Source: Oscillospiraceae bacterium
GTDB lineage: Bacteria > Bacillota > Clostridia > Oscillospirales > Ruminococcaceae
Direction of reading: 5' to 3'
DNA: 64,000 bases
Assembly (NCBI GenBank): GCA_021769725.1
Contig: JAETSI010000001.1
Span: forward strand, 201,089 to 265,088
Under the pieces are notes generated by a model, which was not told the origin of the DNA, made no database searches, and worked only from the letters and a program-made list of their open reading frames with translations. Position numbers and translations under genes: made by a program. This document shows, piece after piece, positions 15,786 through 25,500 of this stretch (positions are counted from its first letter, which is position 1; the number at the start of each line of letters is the position of its first letter).

Positions 15786-16208
15786 TACCTAATTTCTGTT
15801 AAAATTTAAAATTTAATATCCGGACACTTTTTTGTAACTTTTTCTTATCATAATATATGTTTGATAATGATATTAAAAACAATTTTGTATAAATTATATA
15901 AAGAATAGATAAGGAGTTTGTCAATAAAAATATTGACATTTTTAATAAATCATGTTATTATTAAATTAACGTAATTAGATAAATCGTATTATTTTACTCT
16001 GTGAGAAAGGCAGGATCAGCGAAAAAGGCAAAAGGTATGAAATGAACTGGAAATTGACGGTAATTATTTCGGAGTAATTCTGAAGTCATGTACTTTTTGA
16101 TTATTTCAGAAAAAAAATTTGAAAACCCCTTTAAATTTTTCTTGATATGTGATATAATAATTGTGTATGAAACTTACATGGTGTCCCGTGTTGAAATAAG
16201 GAGAAAAT
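15786..16208. other. AT-rich intergenic DNA upstream of the PBP homologue
   Basis: No gene of convincing length. A promoter-like TTGACA-17-TATTAT lies at 15933-15961, and a TATAAT with a weak -35 at 16153-16158 probably drives the next gene. Between them a possible 11-codon frame starts MNWKLTV near 16042, with only weak support. Confidence 0.4.
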
Positions 16209-17645
16209 ATGAAGAGAATTTTATCGATATTATCAGCGTTACTGTTTATTCTTCCGCTTGTCTGCATTCCGGCTCAGGAAGCAGAAGCAGTAAGTTTTCC
16301 GCTCAAAACAACGCTCTACAGTGAATCGGCAGTGCTGATAAATCTTGATGCCGATATGCTTATTCATGAAAAAAACGCTGACGCAAAGCAGATGCCTGGT
16401 CCTCTGGTAAACATCATGACAGCTGTTGTAGTTCTGGAGGAATGCAGCGATTTCAGCGAAGAACTTACTGTAGATCCGGCAGTATACAGCAGTGTTTATG
16501 ATACGCTCAGGGATAACAACAGGATAGATGATCTGCCTTCCTGCGATATTCTGGACGGTGATGTACTGACTGTAGAGGATCTTCTTTATTGTATGATGCT
16601 TACTTCATCAATCGAGGCATCCAATACGCTGGCGTTCAGGTTCGGCGAAAGCAGTGTTCCTGCTTTTGTTGAAAAGATGAATGCAAAAGCCAGGGAATTA
16701 GGAATGACATCTACAAATTTTACCAATCCTGACGGTATGTTTGATCCGAATCAGTATACTACTGCCAGAGACATGGCTATTCTCACAAAGTATGCGCTTG
16801 AAGTGCCGAAATTTGAAAGTATTGCCGTAACTTACAGCTATACTCCTGTAGTTCCAAATCCGGAGCGCCATGAACATATTGACGAATGGATCTGGAAACA
16901 TACGAACTTTATGATGGATATCAACAATGATACCTATTATTATATGGGGGCAAAGGGAATAAAAACCGGAAATCTTGTTGATGCAGGTCGCAATCTGGTT
17001 ACTCTTGCAAGCAGGGACGGAAACAATTATCTTGTTATTCTTATGAAAGCTCCGTTCAATGATGCCGAGGGCGAGCTTAAATATTATCATATTGACGATG
17101 CAATGACGCTTTTTGACTGGGCGTTCAATCATTTTTCATATCAAGTGATACTTGCAGATACTGCCGAACTTGGTGAACTGCCTGTCAGCCTTGCAGAGGG
17201 GAACGATTATGTTCTTGCACGTCCGAATAAAGAATTTTCGATGCTGTGGTATGATGAGATAGACACTTCTCTCATAAAAAAAGACAGGATAACTTGGCAT
17301 AAAAGTTCACTTCGTGCTCCGGTTAAAAAAGGTGATGTTCTGGGTGAAGTCACGCTGGAATATTCCGGTGAAGAATTGGGAACGATAGAACTTGTTGCTG
17401 TGTCTGATGTCGACAGGTCAAAGTCAAAGTATAATCTGGAGGCTGTCAAGAAATTCCCGAAGTCAAGGTGGTTTAAGAATGCATTGAAGATCTCTGTGAT
17501 TCTTTGTCTTATCTATATAGTGATCTGTATTTATGCATGGATTGTTTACAAGAGCAAGGCAAAGCCGCTGAAGCCGATATATGCTGTACCTAAAATGGAT
17601 AAAAAGAAAAAGAAGGATTCAGGCAGCAGCCGTAAAGATCAATAA
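16209..17645 (+). CDS. D-alanyl-D-alanine carboxypeptidase homologue lacking catalytic residues
   Basis: A 478-residue S11-family (DacF/PBP5-like) protein with a signal peptide (1-27), transpeptidase-like domain (about 35-290), a beta-rich C-terminal domain and a membrane helix near 427-447 with a lysine-rich cytoplasmic tail. The fold is recognisable from IHEKNADAKQMP and GIKTGNLVDAGRNL. The active site is not: the SxxK motif that should read S-x-x-K at 65-68 is P-L-V-N, losing both nucleophile serine and general-base lysine, and the SxN motif at 133-135 is S-S-I. Only KTG (252-254) survives. I infer a non-catalytic peptidoglycan-binding or regulatory protein. GGAG precedes the ATG and a terminator follows. 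Confidence 0.88.
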   Translation: MKRILSILSALLFILPLVCIPAQEAEAVSFPLKTTLYSESAVLINLDADMLIHEKNADAKQMPGPLVNIMTAVVVLEECSDFSEELTVDPAVYSSVYDTLRDNNRIDDLPSCDILDGDVLTVEDLLYCMMLTSSIEASNTLAFRFGESSVPAFVEKMNAKARELGMTSTNFTNPDGMFDPNQYTTARDMAILTKYALEVPKFESIAVTYSYTPVVPNPERHEHIDEWIWKHTNFMMDINNDTYYYMGAKGIKTGNLVDAGRNLVTLASRDGNNYLVILMKAPFNDAEGELKYYHIDDAMTLFDWAFNHFSYQVILADTAELGELPVSLAEGNDYVLARPNKEFSMLWYDEIDTSLIKKDRITWHKSSLRAPVKKGDVLGEVTLEYSGEELGTIELVAVSDVDRSKSKYNLEAVKKFPKSRWFKNALKISVILCLIYIVICIYAWIVYKSKAKPLKPIYAVPKMDKKKKKDSGSSRKDQ

Positions 17646-17652
17646 TCATATG

Positions 17653-17678
17653 TAGGGCGAACATAGTTCGCCCTTTTT
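17653..17678. terminator. Terminator between the PBP homologue and the amidase
   Basis: AGGGCGAAC/GTTCGCCCT hairpin followed by TTTTT; lies between convergent genes. Confidence 0.85.
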
Positions 17679-17682
17679 GGTT

Positions 17683-18420
17683 TTACAGATCGATGAAATT
17701 TGAGTCGGAATAACCGACAATACCATTATAGCTGACAACATACCAGCCTCCGGTCTCACCGTTTACCAGAATTGACGCACCGTTCGGAGCTGATCCTATG
17801 ATTCTTCCGGCAAGCGAAGGGTAGCTTCTGATATTAAGACCGCTGCCGTCTGTAACGACTGTTCCCCAACGTACTGGTCCGGCGGATACAAAGGGAATGC
17901 CGAAGTAATCGCATAAAGAACGGACAATGTTTTTTGCTATAGTTTCAAGTTTGTTTTTCAGCCATGCTTCGTCGGCGAAATTGTCGTGATAACCCAGTTC
18001 GCAGAGAACTGCAACGGCTTTTGTTCTGAGAACTTCTCCAAGATATGTGGTAGGAACTGCTCTTACCTTGTCTGGGAGTGGATAGATAGTTTTCATATTA
18101 TTTGCAATAATATTTGCAAGCTGTTCGCTGTACTGACTTTTTGGAGCAAAATATATATCAACGCCTCTGAGCTTTCCGGCAAGATTTTCAGGAGCAGCAT
18201 TTGAATGAAGAGCAAGGTGAACATCGTAATTGCCGGCATTTGAGTCGGCAATTGCACCAGTTACATTGCGGTCGGGATCGTTTCGTACATACTGTATTCC
18301 AGATGACCGCAGATATGGTTCCATTCTGTCAGCAAGAAGATTCATGTAAAGTTCTTCATTTCCGCTGGTAGCGTATTCATTCCATTCCTGGGTCGATGGA
18401 CTTAAAAATACCTTTGGCAT
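17683..18420 (-). CDS. N-acetylmuramoyl-L-alanine amidase with SH3 domain
   Basis: 245 residues. Residues 1-170 resemble the Amidase_3 fold (NEELYMNLLAD, YDVHLALHSNA with His72, and CELGYHDN with catalytic Glu141). The first zinc histidine expected in the N-terminal loop is not evident (SPSTQEWNEY), so metal binding may be altered, or the loop is of a variant subfamily. Residues about 190-245 form a bacterial SH3 domain (GLNIRSYPSLAGRIIGSAPNG). No signal peptide is seen, so export may rely on lysis or a holin-like route. The ATG at 18420 is chosen for AAAGGAAA upstream rather than the codon at 18438. Confidence 0.8.
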   Translation of the reverse strand: MPKVFLSPSTQEWNEYATSGNEELYMNLLADRMEPYLRSSGIQYVRNDPDRNVTGAIADSNAGNYDVHLALHSNAAPENLAGKLRGVDIYFAPKSQYSEQLANIIANNMKTIYPLPDKVRAVPTTYLGEVLRTKAVAVLCELGYHDNFADEAWLKNKLETIAKNIVRSLCDYFGIPFVSAGPVRWGTVVTDGSGLNIRSYPSLAGRIIGSAPNGASILVNGETGGWYVVSYNGIVGYSDSNFIDL

Positions 18421-18500
18421 AAGACCATTTCCTTTCACTGGATTGAGGATTTATTCCTCATATTATCTTATGCTTAAAGTTGGATTAATGTTATTTTTTC

Positions 18501-18529
18501 TTGACTTTTCTTGTTTAAAGCGTTATAAT
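18501..18529 (+). promoter_or_regulatory. Promoter of tyrA
   Basis: TTGACT (18501-18506), 17 bp, TATAAT (18524-18529). A small hairpin TATCAGC/GCTGATA lies right after it (18541-18558). Confidence 0.75.
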
Positions 18530-18593
18530 TAATAATGTGATATCAGCGTCTGCTGATAACTATTTGAATTATGCATCAGAAGGAGTGCTTTTT

Positions 18594-19445
18594 ATGAATA
18601 TACTTGTAGTGGGACTTGGACTTATAGGCGGATCTCTTTGCAAGGCACTGAAAAAATATACATATCATACCGTTTATGGCAGCGATATAAATCATGATAT
18701 TGAGTACGCGGCTTTAAGAGATGTTGCTATCGACAAGCCTTTTAACGGTGATTTCACGGATGTTGATCTTGCAGTAATAGCGCTTTTCCCGGATGCAGCC
18801 GAGAATTGGCTTCGCAGCAATGCATCAAAAATGAACAAGAACACTCTTATCACTGACGTCTGCGGCATAAAGGGCAGATTTGCAGACAGAATGAAAGATA
18901 TTTCTGAAGAAAACGGTTTAAGATATGTAGGACTACACCCGATGGCTGGAAAAGAATTTGGCGGTTATCACAATAGTACAGCAGATCTGTTTATTAAGGC
19001 AAATTTCATTGTTGCTCCATTTGAAACCAGCAGTGAGGATGATGTCGAGCTGCTTAAAAGTCTTGCACGTGAACTCGGTGCAGGAAAGATTGTTGTGACA
19101 ACTCCTGAAAATCATGACAGAATGATTGCATATACGTCGCAGTTGGCTCACATTGTTTCAAGCGCTTATGTAAAAAGTCCGGAACTTGGTCTTGAATGCG
19201 GATTCAGCGGCGGAAGTTTCCAGGATATGACCAGGATTGCTACAATGAATGAGAAAATGTGGACGGAACTGTTTATGCAGAATAGGGAATATCTGATATA
19301 TGAACTTGATCTGCTTATTGAAAATCTTAGTAAATATAGTGTTGCCCTCAAGAATGACGACGCCAAAGAGATGAACCGTCTTATTGCAGAGGGCAGGGAA
19401 CTCAAGGAAAATAATATCCGTAATCGTGTAGGTCAGCCTAATTAA
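18594..19445 (+). CDS. tyrA: Prephenate dehydrogenase
   Basis: 283 residues. NAD-binding GLGLIGGSL begins at residue 7, and the prephenate dehydrogenase signature includes TDVCGIKG, YVGLHPMAGKEFGGYHNS and the helical C-terminal part with MTRIATMNEKMW. It oxidatively decarboxylates prephenate in tyrosine synthesis. No ACT or chorismate mutase domain is fused. ATG 18594 is chosen for AAGGAG at 18580-18585; the longer frame from 18537 lacks one. It stands alone without other aromatic genes. Confidence 0.92.
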   Translation: MNILVVGLGLIGGSLCKALKKYTYHTVYGSDINHDIEYAALRDVAIDKPFNGDFTDVDLAVIALFPDAAENWLRSNASKMNKNTLITDVCGIKGRFADRMKDISEENGLRYVGLHPMAGKEFGGYHNSTADLFIKANFIVAPFETSSEDDVELLKSLARELGAGKIVVTTPENHDRMIAYTSQLAHIVSSAYVKSPELGLECGFSGGSFQDMTRIATMNEKMWTELFMQNREYLIYELDLLIENLSKYSVALKNDDAKEMNRLIAEGRELKENNIRNRVGQPN

Positions 19446-19499
19446 AATATGGCAGTACCGTACAAAGCCGTCAGATGTGATTTGTGGTGCTGCCAATTT

Positions 19500-20447
19500 T
19501 CATGCAAAGTATTTCTTTTCAAAATCCGGAGTACCGGCTGTAATTTTAAGGTGATTCAGATAAAACAGAGGAGAATCCTCTGGTATTTTGAACTCCAACG
19601 AAAAGGCACAGAGCTGTTGGGAAAACACTCCGAATTGTTTGTTTATCTCAAGGTCTCCGTACTTACCATCCCCCAGGATTGGTGCGCCGATATGTGCCAG
19701 ATGTGCCCTTATCTGATGGGTACGTCCCGTAAACAATGTGACTTCTACGAGAGTGAGTCTGCCGTTTCTTCCGAGGACTTTGTATCCGGTTTTTATCGGT
19801 TTGTATCCAATTTCAGGAATATCTGAAATTAATGCAAGGTTTTCAGAAGCGTCCTTCCGGTGGTATGCAGAGACGATATCATTGTTTCTTGGCGGCGGTG
19901 AAATACACACACAGTGATAAATTTTACGTATATTGCTTTTTTGGATAGCCGCATTTATTTCTCGGAGAGCAGTGGCGTTTTTTGCTGCTGTCACAAGTCC
20001 GGAGGTGTTTCTGTCTAAGCGGCTGCAAAGTGCCGGAGCAAATGAGCTTTCCTGTTCCGGGATATACTCTTTTTTATTGTAAAGATAGTGCTTTATGCGA
20101 TTGATGAGGGTATCACTGCTGCCGCTTCCGGAGTGCGAATCAATGCCTGTGTTTTTGAAAACGACTATGATATTCTTGTCCTCAAAAGCAATATCAAGAT
20201 CAGTGGGAGCATCCAGAAAAGAAAGATCATGCTTTTTGACTGCGGAAAGATCATCTTTGACATAGATCGTTACGGTATCACCTTCATGAAGAACAGTAGA
20301 TATTTCACATCTTTTGCCGTTGATTTTGATGTCTTTTTTACGAATTAGTTTATACATCATATTTTTTGGCAGCTGAGGCATAGATTTTGTAATAAATTTG
20401 TCAACTCTCTGACCGCTGTCGTTACTGTTTATTAAAAAAATATTCAT
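19500..20447 (-). CDS. RluA-family pseudouridine synthase
   Basis: 315 residues: an N-terminal S4 RNA-binding domain (about 15-75, GQRVDKFITKSMPQL...KKDIKINGKR) and an RluA catalytic domain with the nucleophile in CSRLDRNTSGL and the substrate motif GRTHQIRAHLAHIGAPILGDGKYG. It isomerises uridines in rRNA or tRNA; which one (RluC, RluD or another) cannot be told. ATG 20447 is preferred over a TTG at 20468; neither has a strong ribosome-binding site. It converges on tyrA. Confidence 0.88.
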   Translation of the reverse strand: MNIFLINSNDSGQRVDKFITKSMPQLPKNMMYKLIRKKDIKINGKRCEISTVLHEGDTVTIYVKDDLSAVKKHDLSFLDAPTDLDIAFEDKNIIVVFKNTGIDSHSGSGSSDTLINRIKHYLYNKKEYIPEQESSFAPALCSRLDRNTSGLVTAAKNATALREINAAIQKSNIRKIYHCVCISPPPRNNDIVSAYHRKDASENLALISDIPEIGYKPIKTGYKVLGRNGRLTLVEVTLFTGRTHQIRAHLAHIGAPILGDGKYGDLEINKQFGVFSQQLCAFSLEFKIPEDSPLFYLNHLKITAGTPDFEKKYFA

Positions 20448-20560
20448 ATAGTAATCATCTGCTTTCAAATTAATTTATGCAAGATTAACAAATATTTACT
20501 TTGCGTATAGTATAGTATTACAAAGTTATATTTTTACAGGAATTAATTTTCTGATTATGC

Positions 20561-20589
20561 TTGAAAAAATAATTGGAATACGCTATAAT
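20561..20589 (+). promoter_or_regulatory. Promoter of the tandem GH25 gene
   Basis: TTGAAA (20561-20566), 17 bp, TATAAT (20584-20589). A leader hairpin ATGCTAAAA/TTTTAGCAT lies at 20622-20652. Confidence 0.75.
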
Positions 20590-20712
20590 TAATGTGTTGG
20601 AAATTGTGATTAAAAAAATGAATGCTAAAAAAGTTTTTAATTATTTTAGCATGATACATCTTTAAAAATATAAGATTCACAAGGGAAGGAAGAGCAATAG
20701 GAGGTGCTTTTT

Positions 20713-22287
20713 ATGAAAAGATATTATCGGATTATCTCATCTATTCTTTCAATTGTGATTTCCGGGTCATCAGTTTGTATGTATACTAATGCTGAAGATA
20801 CATCTTCAGTAAATTATAGCACATTATTGTCGGAAAGTAAAGACCAGGAAAAAAATTTGTCAGTTATTTCTGCGTCAGATGCAGATATTACGTCTGACAG
20901 TGTGTCTTCCGGTGAGATTCCGTTCGATGTATTTGATATCTATAATGCTCATATGGCAGTCGGAAACGTAACTGACCCCGACACTCCGGAAGATATCTAC
21001 CGTGAGTCATGGGGCATTGACGTTTCTCAGTGGCAGGGCGATATAAACTGGCAGTATGTAAAGGACAGTGGTGTGGACTTCGCCATAATTCGTTCCGGAT
21101 ACGGCAAAGAACTTAGTCAGGAAGATCCTAAATTCCGTCAGAATATGGCAGGCGCTCAGGCAGCCGGCATTGACTGCGGAACTTACTGGTACAGCTATGC
21201 TCTTACTGTTGATGAGGCTTATCAGGAGGCGGAAGTCTGCTATGAGATAATCAAAGATTATGATTTTACTTATCCGGTCTACTTTGATATAGAGGATCCG
21301 TCGCAGATGAATCTTTCTACGGCAGAGGTTTCTGCCATTGTTGAAGCATTTTGTACCAGACTTCAGGAAAAGGGATGCTATGTAGGCGTTTACAGCTGTG
21401 CAAGCTTTCTGACCACGAAGATCTATGATTCCGTTCTGGAAAAGTATGATGTATGGGTTGCTCATTATACAAATGCCGATAAGCCTGATTTTTACGGCGA
21501 TTACGGTATGTGGCAGTATACCAGCAACGGTGCGGCTCAGGTAAACGGAATTTATACTGAAACGCTTGACCTTGATTACTGTTATATCAATTATCCATAT
21601 GTCATTGCAGAAAACATCCAAACTCCGGTTCAGCCGATAACTCCGCCGGCGTATATTGATCCCGATGTTACAGCAAAGGGTATAGACGTATCGGAATGGC
21701 AGGGAGATATAGACTGGAATGCGGTAGCAGCAAATGATATCCAGTTTGCAATCATCCGTGCAGGGTATGGTATGTACGAGAGCCAGACAGATTCATCTTT
21801 TGCAAAGAATTATACCGATGCCAAAGCAGCCGGACTTGATGTCGGAACTTATTGGTATAGCTATGCAAAAACACCGGAAGAAGCAGTTAAAGAGGCAGAA
21901 GTATTCTGTAAGGTTATTGAAGGATGTCAGTTTGAATATCCTTTGTATGTAAACATTGATGATTCTGTCGTTTCCGGATTGAGCAATGACGAAGTTGAAG
22001 CAATTGTTGATGCTTTCTGCTCTTATGTTGAATCTAAGGGATATTTTATTGGTATAATTGGTTCCGTTGAATTAATGAACAGTCGCTTTAATGATGAACT
22101 CTTAAAAAAATATGCTGTTTGGATATCGCAGTTCGGAGTTCCTACTCCGGCTTTCAACAGAATTTACGGTATGTGGCAGTATTCAATGTCAGGTACTGTC
22201 AGTGGAATTTCCGGTGCTGTTGATTGTAATTACTGTTATGACGAATATCCGGAGATCATAAAGAATGCTCATTTAAACGGATTTTAA
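20713..22287 (+). CDS. Secreted protein with two GH25 lysozyme-like domains, second degenerate
   Basis: 524 residues with a signal peptide (1-27) and two GH25 modules (about 99-295 and 320-520). GH25 enzymes cleave the MurNAc-GlcNAc bond of peptidoglycan with a DxE motif at the end of a beta strand. The first module keeps it (Asp192-Ile-Glu194 in YFDIED) and the N-terminal Asp103 of GIDVSQWQGD. In the second the equivalent is Asn414-Ile-Asp416 (YVNIDD), so the catalytic carboxylates are changed although the fold (GIDVSEWQGD, MWQYSMSG) is kept. It probably serves for binding. ATG 20713 follows AGGAGGTG; a GTG at 20704 lies inside that site. Confidence 0.9.
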   Translation: MKRYYRIISSILSIVISGSSVCMYTNAEDTSSVNYSTLLSESKDQEKNLSVISASDADITSDSVSSGEIPFDVFDIYNAHMAVGNVTDPDTPEDIYRESWGIDVSQWQGDINWQYVKDSGVDFAIIRSGYGKELSQEDPKFRQNMAGAQAAGIDCGTYWYSYALTVDEAYQEAEVCYEIIKDYDFTYPVYFDIEDPSQMNLSTAEVSAIVEAFCTRLQEKGCYVGVYSCASFLTTKIYDSVLEKYDVWVAHYTNADKPDFYGDYGMWQYTSNGAAQVNGIYTETLDLDYCYINYPYVIAENIQTPVQPITPPAYIDPDVTAKGIDVSEWQGDIDWNAVAANDIQFAIIRAGYGMYESQTDSSFAKNYTDAKAAGLDVGTYWYSYAKTPEEAVKEAEVFCKVIEGCQFEYPLYVNIDDSVVSGLSNDEVEAIVDAFCSYVESKGYFIGIIGSVELMNSRFNDELLKKYAVWISQFGVPTPAFNRIYGMWQYSMSGTVSGISGAVDCNYCYDEYPEIIKNAHLNGF

Positions 22288-22313
22288 TACATATAATGGA
22301 ATTTATCAGCAGA

Positions 22314-22350
22314 TCCGTACAGTCGGTTATCCGATGTACGGGTTTGCTTT
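22314..22350 (+). terminator. Terminator of the tandem GH25 gene
   Basis: CCGTACAGTCGG pairs with CCGATGTACGG, followed by GTTTGCTTTT. Confidence 0.7.
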
Positions 22351-22536
22351 TATACTCGCCGCTATTGCAAAATATCCAAAGAATGCTAAACAGAAATTTT
22401 GTATGTCAAGGCGGAGGAGGAAGGCATACTGTCGTACCCCAAGGGCACTTCCGTTGGGCGTATGGGGACGACGACAACGCAGGCTGACAAAATTTATGTC
22501 AGTAGTACTGAATATTTTGCAATAGCGGCGAGTATA
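22351..22536. repeat. 186-bp palindromic element with perfect 25-bp terminal inverted repeats
   Basis: Positions 22351-22375 and 22512-22536 are exact reverse complements over 25 bp. Inside, further complementary arms occur (AAATTTTGT near 22393 with ACAAAATTT near 22488; GTCGTACCCCA near 22433 with TGGGGACGAC near 22463), so the whole unit can fold into one long hairpin. It fills the space between the GH25 terminator and the addB ribosome-binding site and has no plausible protein. Size and terminal repeats suit a miniature inverted-repeat element; no clear target-site duplication is seen. Confidence 0.7.
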
Positions 22537-22552
22537 TATCTGTGGAGGTTTT

Positions 22553-25500
22553 ATGGTTGAATTTATAATAGGTCAGGCAGGCAGCGGAAAAACTACTATG
22601 ATGTTTGAGAAAATCAAGAAAAACGCCGGTAACGTCTGTATTATCGTACCGGAACAGTATTCATATGAATTTGATAAAACATTGTATTTTTATCTTGGCG
22701 CTGATGTATTCAATGAATTGTTTTCATCAACTTTTACTGGACTTTCCAGGCAGCTTTTCCAATTTTACGGAGAGCCGGGGCGCAGCGGAGAATATGCCGA
22801 TGAACTTGCTCAGATGATAATGATATATCAAGCGGTGAATTCTGTCCGGAATATGCCTGGAGTAATGACCTATTTCCGAACCAGAAGTACTCAGAATGGA
22901 TTTGCAGAGGAGGTTCTCAATCTTATCAATGACATGAAGAGATCGGGAATTGAACCGGAGCAGCTTGCTATAAAAATTCCTGCGGCAGATAAGCGCCTGT
23001 CGGATAAGATCTTGGATATTTCGATGATCTATCTTGAATATGAGCGGCTGATGAAAGAATACGGCTTTAAGAACAGCCTTGACAATATTAAATTGGGTGC
23101 GGCGATAGCTGCTGCAAACGGATGGTTTAAGGGAAAAAGTGTCTATATAGATGAATTTGAAAGCTTTACCGGCGATCAGCTTGCTATGCTCAAAGTTATT
23201 CTGGAACATTCTGACAATGTCACTATAGTTCTTCGTACAGATGACATAAATGCAGGAGAATTCACTCTTTTTGAAACAGTCAACAGAACTTTTCGGTGCA
23301 TTGCAGGCATTTGTGCTGATCTTGGCAAAGAATATCGTGTTACTGTTTGTTCCGAAAGCCGGAGATTCAAGAATCCGGAGCTTGAATATCTGAGCAGCAG
23401 GATTCTGAGAAATCTTGAAAATGATTCAGAAAATGCTCCTGAGCCACATAATATTCGTATTTTCGAGTCAAGAGATATGTACGGAGAGGCAGAGTTCGTA
23501 TGTGCGTCTATAAGACGGCTCATAAACAGTGACCGAACCTTGAAATACCGTGATATAGCCGTTATTTCTAATGATATATCATCATATACCGGTGTGCTTG
23601 AAGGAGCGTTCAGACGATATGATATTCCTTATTTTTTAAGCGTTGAGAGACCGGTTAATCATACGGCAGTCATGGTATTCTTTACATCGCTTCTGAGTTT
23701 GCTGATTTCAGCTAAAATGTGTTCGGAGCATATTTTCAGAATGATGAAAAGCGGAATTATGGATCTGTCGTTGACGGATGTATCACTTTTGGAAAATTAC
23801 TGCTATAAATGGAGCATTGACGGTGATACGTGGTGCAGTCCTTTTACGGCTGATGATGTGAATCTGAAAAAACTTGAGGGTATTCGCAGGGATTTTATTA
23901 CGCCTGTAATTTCACTTAAACGAAAGCTTTGCAGAAAGCTGACGGCTGAAAAAGCAGCTGCACTGTTGTATGAATATCTTATAAATTGCGGTGCAGAGCG
24001 GAATACCGGCAGGCTTATGGGAAAGCTGATAAGGGAAAATCTTGACTTTGAAGCATCCGAGCTGAAACGTTTATGGGGATGCCTTATAGATATTTTGGAT
24101 AGTATAAGCAGCACTCTCGGAGGAAAAGAGATCAGATTCAGTGATCTGGTTAAGATTATCCGGTCAATGGTCGGCAGGATAAAATATTCTGTTCCGCCAC
24201 AGACGCTGGACGCTGTTATTGCTGCCTCGTCACGGACAGCACGTCTCAATGCGCCCAAAGTAGTTTTTGCTATTGGTTCAAATGACGGAGATTTTCCGAA
24301 TTTCGTAAATATTCACGGACTTTTTTCGGAATCAGACAAGATGAAGCTGGCAAAGAACGGAATAGAGATATCACGTCCTCTTTCCGATCTTATTGCATCC
24401 GAACGACTGGTGGTATACAAGGCTTTGTCGGCAGCTTCGGAAAAGCTGTATATAACCTATCCGCTGTCAGATCTGTCCGGTCAGGCTAAATACCCGTCTC
24501 AGGTAATCGACAGCGTGATCGCAATGTTCGGAGATGATAAAATGCGTCTTACCGTCAGGGATACTCCGCCTCATTTCTATGCTGTTACCATGCATTCAAC
24601 GTTCTATCATTATATGCAGAACAGAGATCCGGGAAGTACAGAATCGGCTTCGCTTAATCACGTTCTTTGCAGTGATGACAGCTATAAGAGTCGTATCTCA
24701 TACGTGCTCAGCCGCAGTTCATACAAGCAGGATTTCACGATTGACAGCAGTATTATGCAGAAGCTTAAAAGCTTTGATCCGCTGGTTATTTCTCCGTCCA
24801 GTCTGGATGAATTTAATCAGTGCCATTTCCGGTATTTCTGCGATAAGTGTCTGCGTCTTTTCACAAATGAAAAAATGGAGTTTGACGCCAGAGCTGCCGG
24901 AGATCTTTTTCATATTTGTTTCAAAAGCATTCTGGCTTCACGTTCAAAGGACAGTTTTCTGAAATTATCATATGACGATTTTGCACGAGAAATCAGCATA
25001 TGTGCAGATAAATTCCGTGAGGAGAGACTTGCCGGAGATTTTGTTAAAGATCCAAGGTCTGACATGATATTCAAAAAGATCACCGAGCGTATGACAAATG
25101 TTTTTCTTCATACGCAGCAGTCGCTTATGGCATCTGATTTTATTCCGCATTCGTATGAGCTTGATTTGAGGAATCAGCATTCAGTGTCAATTAATTTTGG
25201 TGAAAAATACAGGCTTGAATTCGGCGGCGTGGTGGATAGAGCTGACATCTGTGAAATAGACGGTGAAAAATACGTCCGCATTGTGGATTATAAGAGCAGC
25301 CGTAAAAATATCACACCTGTCACGCTTGGGAGCGGAATAAACTTACAGATGCTTATGTATCTTTTTTCTGCAACTGATAAAGGCGGAGAATATGAAGATT
25401 GTCAGCCTGCCGGGGTTCTTTATTCTCCCGTTCAGCTTCAGGATTTTTCGCCGGAGAGCTGTAAAATCAACAGTTTCAACAGTGAAATGCTTAATTCCTC

